From: an uncultured Lactobacillus sp.
GTDB taxonomy: Bacteria; Bacillota; Bacilli; Lactobacillales; Lactobacillaceae
Assembly: GCA_910587695.1 (NCBI GenBank)
Contig: CAJUNC010000011.1
Location: 23,332-87,331, forward strand
DNA: 64,000 bases
Direction: 5' to 3'
The notes beneath the pieces are model-generated. The model did no database searches and had not been told where the DNA came from. It was given only the letters and a program-made list of their open reading frames with translations. The position numbers were made by a program, and so were the translations under genes. Positions 60,901-64,000 of the stretch are shown piece by piece. The first letter of the stretch is position 1. Each line of letters opens with the position of its first letter.

Positions 60901-61607
60901 ATTGGACTGATGATTACTCATTGGAATTAAGACATTATCTAGAAGAACATAAAGATGATGGTGAGATAAAAAGAATACAATCAATACCGAAGGGAAAGTG
61001 GAACTATTTACCTGATAACCAAAAAGGACTAATAGATCCAACTGAAGTTCTGGGATTATATACAACAAGTGGAAAGGTATCTAGCACGGGAGAAAAACTG
61101 TCAAATATTGGCTTTGTTAAAATAGTTTCTTCTGGGAAAAGTAGGGGACCTTTTAGCTCAATACGAACAGAGTATATAGAAGAACAAGAGGCATTGAAAA
61201 GAATCAAGACTACTTCTGATGACAATAAAACATCTATGGATACTATTAAACTTAATAGAGAAAAGTATGTTTCAAAAGGTAGAACAGAAGTGAGTGCCCA
61301 ATTTGGCAATAGTAAACCCGTTTTTGATGTTAAACATTCGCATGAAAAAGCTCTCAAGGTTATCAGTCAATATTTTAATATTGATGTATTGGGACTTGTT
61401 AGAAATGGTATTCGGAGATCAAATGAAAAAAGAGAATTTGAACAATTAGTTAGAAAGGTAAATAGGGAAGTCAGAGATTCGGGCTCACCATACTCTACAA
61501 CTATACGTAAATGCGAGAGTTTTATAAATAATTTATTGGATAAAGAAAAACAAGAACAAAAAATAGATAAGATCGAAGGTGTTTTATTTTATGCTCACAA
61601 CAGCTAA
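57924..61607 (+). CDS. PLD-nuclease/SNF2 helicase protein
   Basis: A 1227-aa protein. The N-terminal 180 residues are a phospholipase D-like nuclease module (LHAKTYIFG near residue 128, then GSSNFTKAGLTTSQELN), a single HKD-type site that would need a dimer. The helicase core has DSVGLGKTITAAAIIKQ near residue 277, VVDEAHNLRN near 363, LLTATPINNSLMDF near 395, and the C-terminal lobe with TDVLSEGQNLQDAG and QRNGRINRLGSQYQE near residue 905. This combination occurs in phage-defence and restriction-like loci. TTG is the start, with AGGGAG upstream. Few GATC and many ATA codons mark it as foreign. It overlaps the methyltransferase gene by 17 nt. Confidence 0.88.
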   Translation: MAHYPQFIDNKRKTLANVLREIAPDYKVLRIATGYWDLAGTLEIIDKIENYEKINLLIGQEPLADHLQKKYNILADENLLFPDNYIRSDLEEYGDVAEINELRETARKLVELIKKKRLEVKIFRKPRLHAKTYIFGDLGEGHSVGIIGSSNFTKAGLTTSQELNFLTDDYKIVEFEPKTSNQENGHITWFDELWNDSEAEEWSGDFTEIISNSPVGNKMFGPYDVYIKTLMEVFPDELVEVEAFDKDIEDVLHEFQKQNALSLRRKLDTMGVAMLSDSVGLGKTITAAAIIKQYIRDGKTNIAIIPPASLKRQWVDELESDRWELSEHRDFEIYTQQDKRKLDELIEKSRKRKNGKNEIDLFVVDEAHNLRNTNSTRYRQILELFQENPNSKVLLLTATPINNSLMDFANQIQLGSKGDLVSVNVPYTTGKSDLEYIDFFVALKRIQSQVTRAERAGEKIDWDIYKNTLTSGIRHYLVRSTRQGVIKRNAIEPVDPESGKLFPDTRVEQFVYSYSKEDTLLLKGAIEAEITRTFEGLDPRKLNLDFVSELTQRTQHPIDLFASIKELQKKDIRKVVEDNDIRPNYGNQRIFTDEMSETLIPLIFQLINFLGFVPYKPESYLKKVYAKSIPEIRATKLTGTQRSQLAIHNMLYVTWLKRLESSMMALLKSLNNYQHRIELFEKWLNKGFIINLSDISLLENEYGEDIDKAFNDYESYLIELDEAMDKESDDIKKRGIERKEADPQIYNIKQLRKDIERDKSIISLLIKILNLLTEQGKDEKVNSFAKSLVKQMKDKKYGKKVLVFSFFSDTIDYLKETLPTLLEKELPNFSEQAVFVTGNSTEVENISKRFSPKSKKYTLKKDEQEINYLFATDVLSEGQNLQDAGILVNYDLHWNPVRMIQRNGRINRLGSQYQEVLIANSRPTDDLESYLKLVRRLERKIDTINSTVGNDQSILGEKENPIEFNDMLEYFDTDEKKASKAAKKFENEGDLLDWTDDYSLELRHYLEEHKDDGEIKRIQSIPKGKWNYLPDNQKGLIDPTEVLGLYTTSGKVSSTGEKLSNIGFVKIVSSGKSRGPFSSIRTEYIEEQEALKRIKTTSDDNKTSMDTIKLNREKYVSKGRTEVSAQFGNSKPVFDVKHSHEKALKVISQYFNIDVLGLVRNGIRRSNEKREFEQLVRKVNREVRDSGSPYSTTIRKCESFINNLLDKEKQEQKIDKIEGVLFYAHNS

Positions 61608-64000
61608 GTTAAATAAGATAGATGAACTTGTTCAAAAACTATCTAATGAAAAAAATGAATGGATGTCTTTAGCAATTGCTATAGATTTATCCGACGAGAT
61701 ACTAAAAGTAATGCTTCCAGACAATGCTGACTGGAGGCAAAAGTTAAGTATAGATGCACAAAATACGGGTAGCTTACCTACACCATTATCACTTGATACT
61801 TTTAAAAATCAAAAGCAAGTTAAGTGGTTTAAAGAGCACCCAGAATCCTCTTCTGCTAGGAGTGCGTTTAAATTGTTTTTTGCAGAAGATTGTGCAGTGG
61901 AAAGTAATTTCTTTTGGTTTAGTGAATCTGCAACAAAACAAAGAATAGCAACAGCCACAGAATATTCTAAAAATTGGGAAGATTCCGAGCTTACTCGTAA
62001 GCCGGAATATAAAGTGGGGATAGATTTCTTCTTAACACCAGATACTAACAGTTTACTGTTAGTATTGTCGAACCATCAAAAGTTACGTGTACTTGAATTA
62101 CATGGGCATTTAAGTAATACACAAAAATTAATTTTTAAGGATAAACTTGATGGAGCTGCGGCATATACAGGTGTAGAAAACGGAGTACAGCTAGAATTTG
62201 AACCACAACGAACGATCCATACCACGTTATGGAATGCTCTTCAACTTAAAGAAGTGAATAAGCAATTTTATAACTATATTGCTGGTCACTTCACAGAGCT
62301 CGTGAATATGCTACAAGCTTCTGGAAAGCGACTGGAAGATGCTAAGCAGTTCTCGTCTAGATTATTAGGGAGGTTGCTATTCGTCTGGTTTTTAAGAAGA
62401 ATGGATATTATAAATGAAAATATCGGTTATTTTGATACAGACGATTTAAGTGCTACAGAGTACTACGAGAATAAGTTAAAAATACTGTTTTTCAAAACGT
62501 TGAACACTGAGATCAATGATCGAATAAATGGTGATCTAGTAACTCCATATTTGAATGGAGGGCTATTTGAGGCAAAAGAAAATGATTTTGAAAATGAAAT
62601 ACTTGAATTTCCCGATGATTACTTTAAGAGATTATACGAGCATTTTGATGAATTTAATTTCACGACAGATGAATCTAGTGCAGACTATGAATTAATTGCT
62701 GTAGATCCTGAGATGTTAGGACAAGTGTTTGAATCACTACTAGCTTCACAAATCGATGAAAATGATAAAAATGAGCGAAATAATACGGGTTCTTTCTATA
62801 CTCCACGTGAGATCGTAGGATATATGGTCAAGGAAACACTTCGACAATATCTATACTCAAAAATGGACTCAGCAACTCATAAGGGAATTGATGAATTGTT
62901 AGATTTATCAGATTCTCAGTGGCTCGAACGTAAGGGAACATCAAGTGCAGATGTTTGGGGAGTAAATAGCAAAAAGGTTAGTTCAGAAATAAAAGTTGCC
63001 TTAGACAATTTTAGAGTGTTGGATCCTGCAGTTGGTTCGGGTGCATTTCCTATGGGAATGCTACAACAGTTATTAAAGACTTATGAGCGTATAGAAAAGA
63101 GCTTTGATCCTTATAAACTCAAATTATCTATTATTGAAAATAATATTTTTGGTATTGATCTACAATCAATGGCTGTAGAAATTGCAAGACTACGTGCATG
63201 GCTTTCTGTTATCGTTGATGAGAAAGATATATCAAATATAAAACCATTACCAAACTTAGAATTTAAATTTATTGCGGCAAATAGTTTAATCAAGCTCGAA
63301 GATGGACAAACTGATTTGTTTGTTGACCCTGATTTTGACTTGAAATTACAAGAGCTACGTGATAAGTATTTTAATGCTAGGACACCACGAACTAAAAAGG
63401 AATATCAAAAAAGATATTATAAATTAACACTTGGTCAAGGTGATATTTTTGAAGATGAACGTACACACCAGCTAAAATCTTTCGATCCTTTTAAGAATAG
63501 AATGTCAGCTGAATTTTTTGATCCACACGTAATGTTTGGTATTAATAGCGGATTCGACGCTGTGATCGGTAATCCACCATATATTCATTTTGAAAAGATG
63601 AGTAAAGCTGATCGTGAGAACTACAAAAAGAAACATAAAAAATATGGTTTTGAGACTTACGCTGCTAGGGGAGATATCTATACGCTTTTTTATGAAAAGG
63701 GAGTTCAGCTACTGAAGAATGGAGGAATTTTATCTTTTATCACATCAAACAAATGGATGCGTGCAGGATATGGTCAAAAGCTAAGAAATTATTTTGTTGA
63801 AAAAACAAATCCGATAAGCTTGATAGATTTAGGCTCCGGAATCTTTGAATCTGCTACAGTAGACACTAATATTTTAGTGCTTCAAAAGAGTGAAAATATC
63901 CATGAATTAAAGGCTATTACGCTAGAAAATGACAGTTTAGAAAATATGAGCGATTATATTCGACAACATAATATTCCGATCGATTACAAAATTGGTGAAT
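61591..64000 (+). CDS. Large NPPY-type DNA methyltransferase (Eco57I/PglX-like), 3' end outside window
   Basis: The frame runs open from ATG 61591 to the window edge, about 803 residues. A long N-terminal region (1-395) precedes NTGSFYTPREIVGYMV near residue 400 (motif X), VLDPAVGSGAFPMGML near residue 476 (motif I, SAM binding), FGIDLQSMAVEIARLRAWLS near residue 520, and GFDAVIGNPPYIHFEK near residue 656 (motif IV, adenine methylation). The target recognition part would lie past the window. Its start lies inside the end of the helicase gene, so the two are coupled and probably form one system. Confidence 0.88.
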   Translation, partial: MLTTAKLNKIDELVQKLSNEKNEWMSLAIAIDLSDEILKVMLPDNADWRQKLSIDAQNTGSLPTPLSLDTFKNQKQVKWFKEHPESSSARSAFKLFFAEDCAVESNFFWFSESATKQRIATATEYSKNWEDSELTRKPEYKVGIDFFLTPDTNSLLLVLSNHQKLRVLELHGHLSNTQKLIFKDKLDGAAAYTGVENGVQLEFEPQRTIHTTLWNALQLKEVNKQFYNYIAGHFTELVNMLQASGKRLEDAKQFSSRLLGRLLFVWFLRRMDIINENIGYFDTDDLSATEYYENKLKILFFKTLNTEINDRINGDLVTPYLNGGLFEAKENDFENEILEFPDDYFKRLYEHFDEFNFTTDESSADYELIAVDPEMLGQVFESLLASQIDENDKNERNNTGSFYTPREIVGYMVKETLRQYLYSKMDSATHKGIDELLDLSDSQWLERKGTSSADVWGVNSKKVSSEIKVALDNFRVLDPAVGSGAFPMGMLQQLLKTYERIEKSFDPYKLKLSIIENNIFGIDLQSMAVEIARLRAWLSVIVDEKDISNIKPLPNLEFKFIAANSLIKLEDGQTDLFVDPDFDLKLQELRDKYFNARTPRTKKEYQKRYYKLTLGQGDIFEDERTHQLKSFDPFKNRMSAEFFDPHVMFGINSGFDAVIGNPPYIHFEKMSKADRENYKKKHKKYGFETYAARGDIYTLFYEKGVQLLKNGGILSFITSNKWMRAGYGQKLRNYFVEKTNPISLIDLGSGIFESATVDTNILVLQKSENIHELKAITLENDSLENMSDYIRQHNIPIDYKIGE

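Noticed and set aside
57924..64000. Naming the helicase/methyltransferase pair as DISARM or BREX.
   Set aside because: The marker proteins (DUF1998, PglZ, BrxC-type ATPase) are not visible, and the locus is cut by the window edge.

Overview
The window reads as the chromosome of a low-to-mid GC lactic acid bacterium of the Lactobacillaceae. The gene order ytmP, trmB, thioredoxin, ytpR, sftA, murC is the Bacillota arrangement, thrS has a T-box leader, and there are PTS, MazEF and Opp modules and an oleate hydratase. A Ligilactobacillus-type host is plausible, but I cannot fix the genus from sequence alone. Core genes are very rich in GATC, mostly because isoleucine codon ATC follows a G-ending codon. 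Some accessory genes lack this habit, which helps to mark foreign DNA.

Region 1 (1-23.5 kb) is housekeeping. It holds the end of ecsA and ecsB, a YtmP-like kinase, trmB, a thioredoxin, ytpR and a soluble FtsK-type translocase (SftA-like). Two divergent esterases and an ATP-grasp enzyme sit between sftA and murC. Next come a membrane GdpD phosphodiesterase, a MaoC-like protein and a BI-1 membrane protein, then the repair/replication run polA-mutM-coaE-nrdR-dnaB-dnaI, and T-box-thrS.

Region 2 (23.5-42.3 kb) is metabolic and accessory. A secreted protein gene diverges from a FecR-like gene coupled to an ABC exporter, with two copies of TTGTC-N6-GACAA between them. An alpha-galactosidase with a YczE-type membrane protein, an AraC regulator and an Rrf2 regulator follow, then an M20 peptidase and oleate hydratase. 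A LevR/ManR-type sigma-54 activator precedes a perfect -24/-12 promoter driving a Lac/Cel-type PTS operon (IIB, IIA, GNAT, IIC, MupG-like glycosidase).

Region 3 (42.3-51.4 kb) is a patchwork defence and mobility region. A 198-aa tyrosine recombinase is flanked by 17-bp inverted repeats, and the right repeat contains the -35 box of the next operon. That operon encodes a methyltransferase-like half protein, a GIY-YIG/helicase protein ending in another methyltransferase half, and an NPPY-containing Eco57I-type protein that starts exactly where the second half stops. A decayed winged-helix gene, dps, and a MazEF-type pair bracketed by duplicated copies of the dps 3' end and terminator follow, then small membrane proteins.

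Region 4 (51.6-64 kb) has an oppDFBCA peptide transporter whose binding protein lacks a lipobox, a decayed YafQ-type toxin, and a second defence-like pair. The pair is a PLD-nuclease/SNF2 helicase overlapping a large NPPY-type DNA methyltransferase that runs off the window. I saw no tRNA, rRNA, CRISPR array or insertion sequence.
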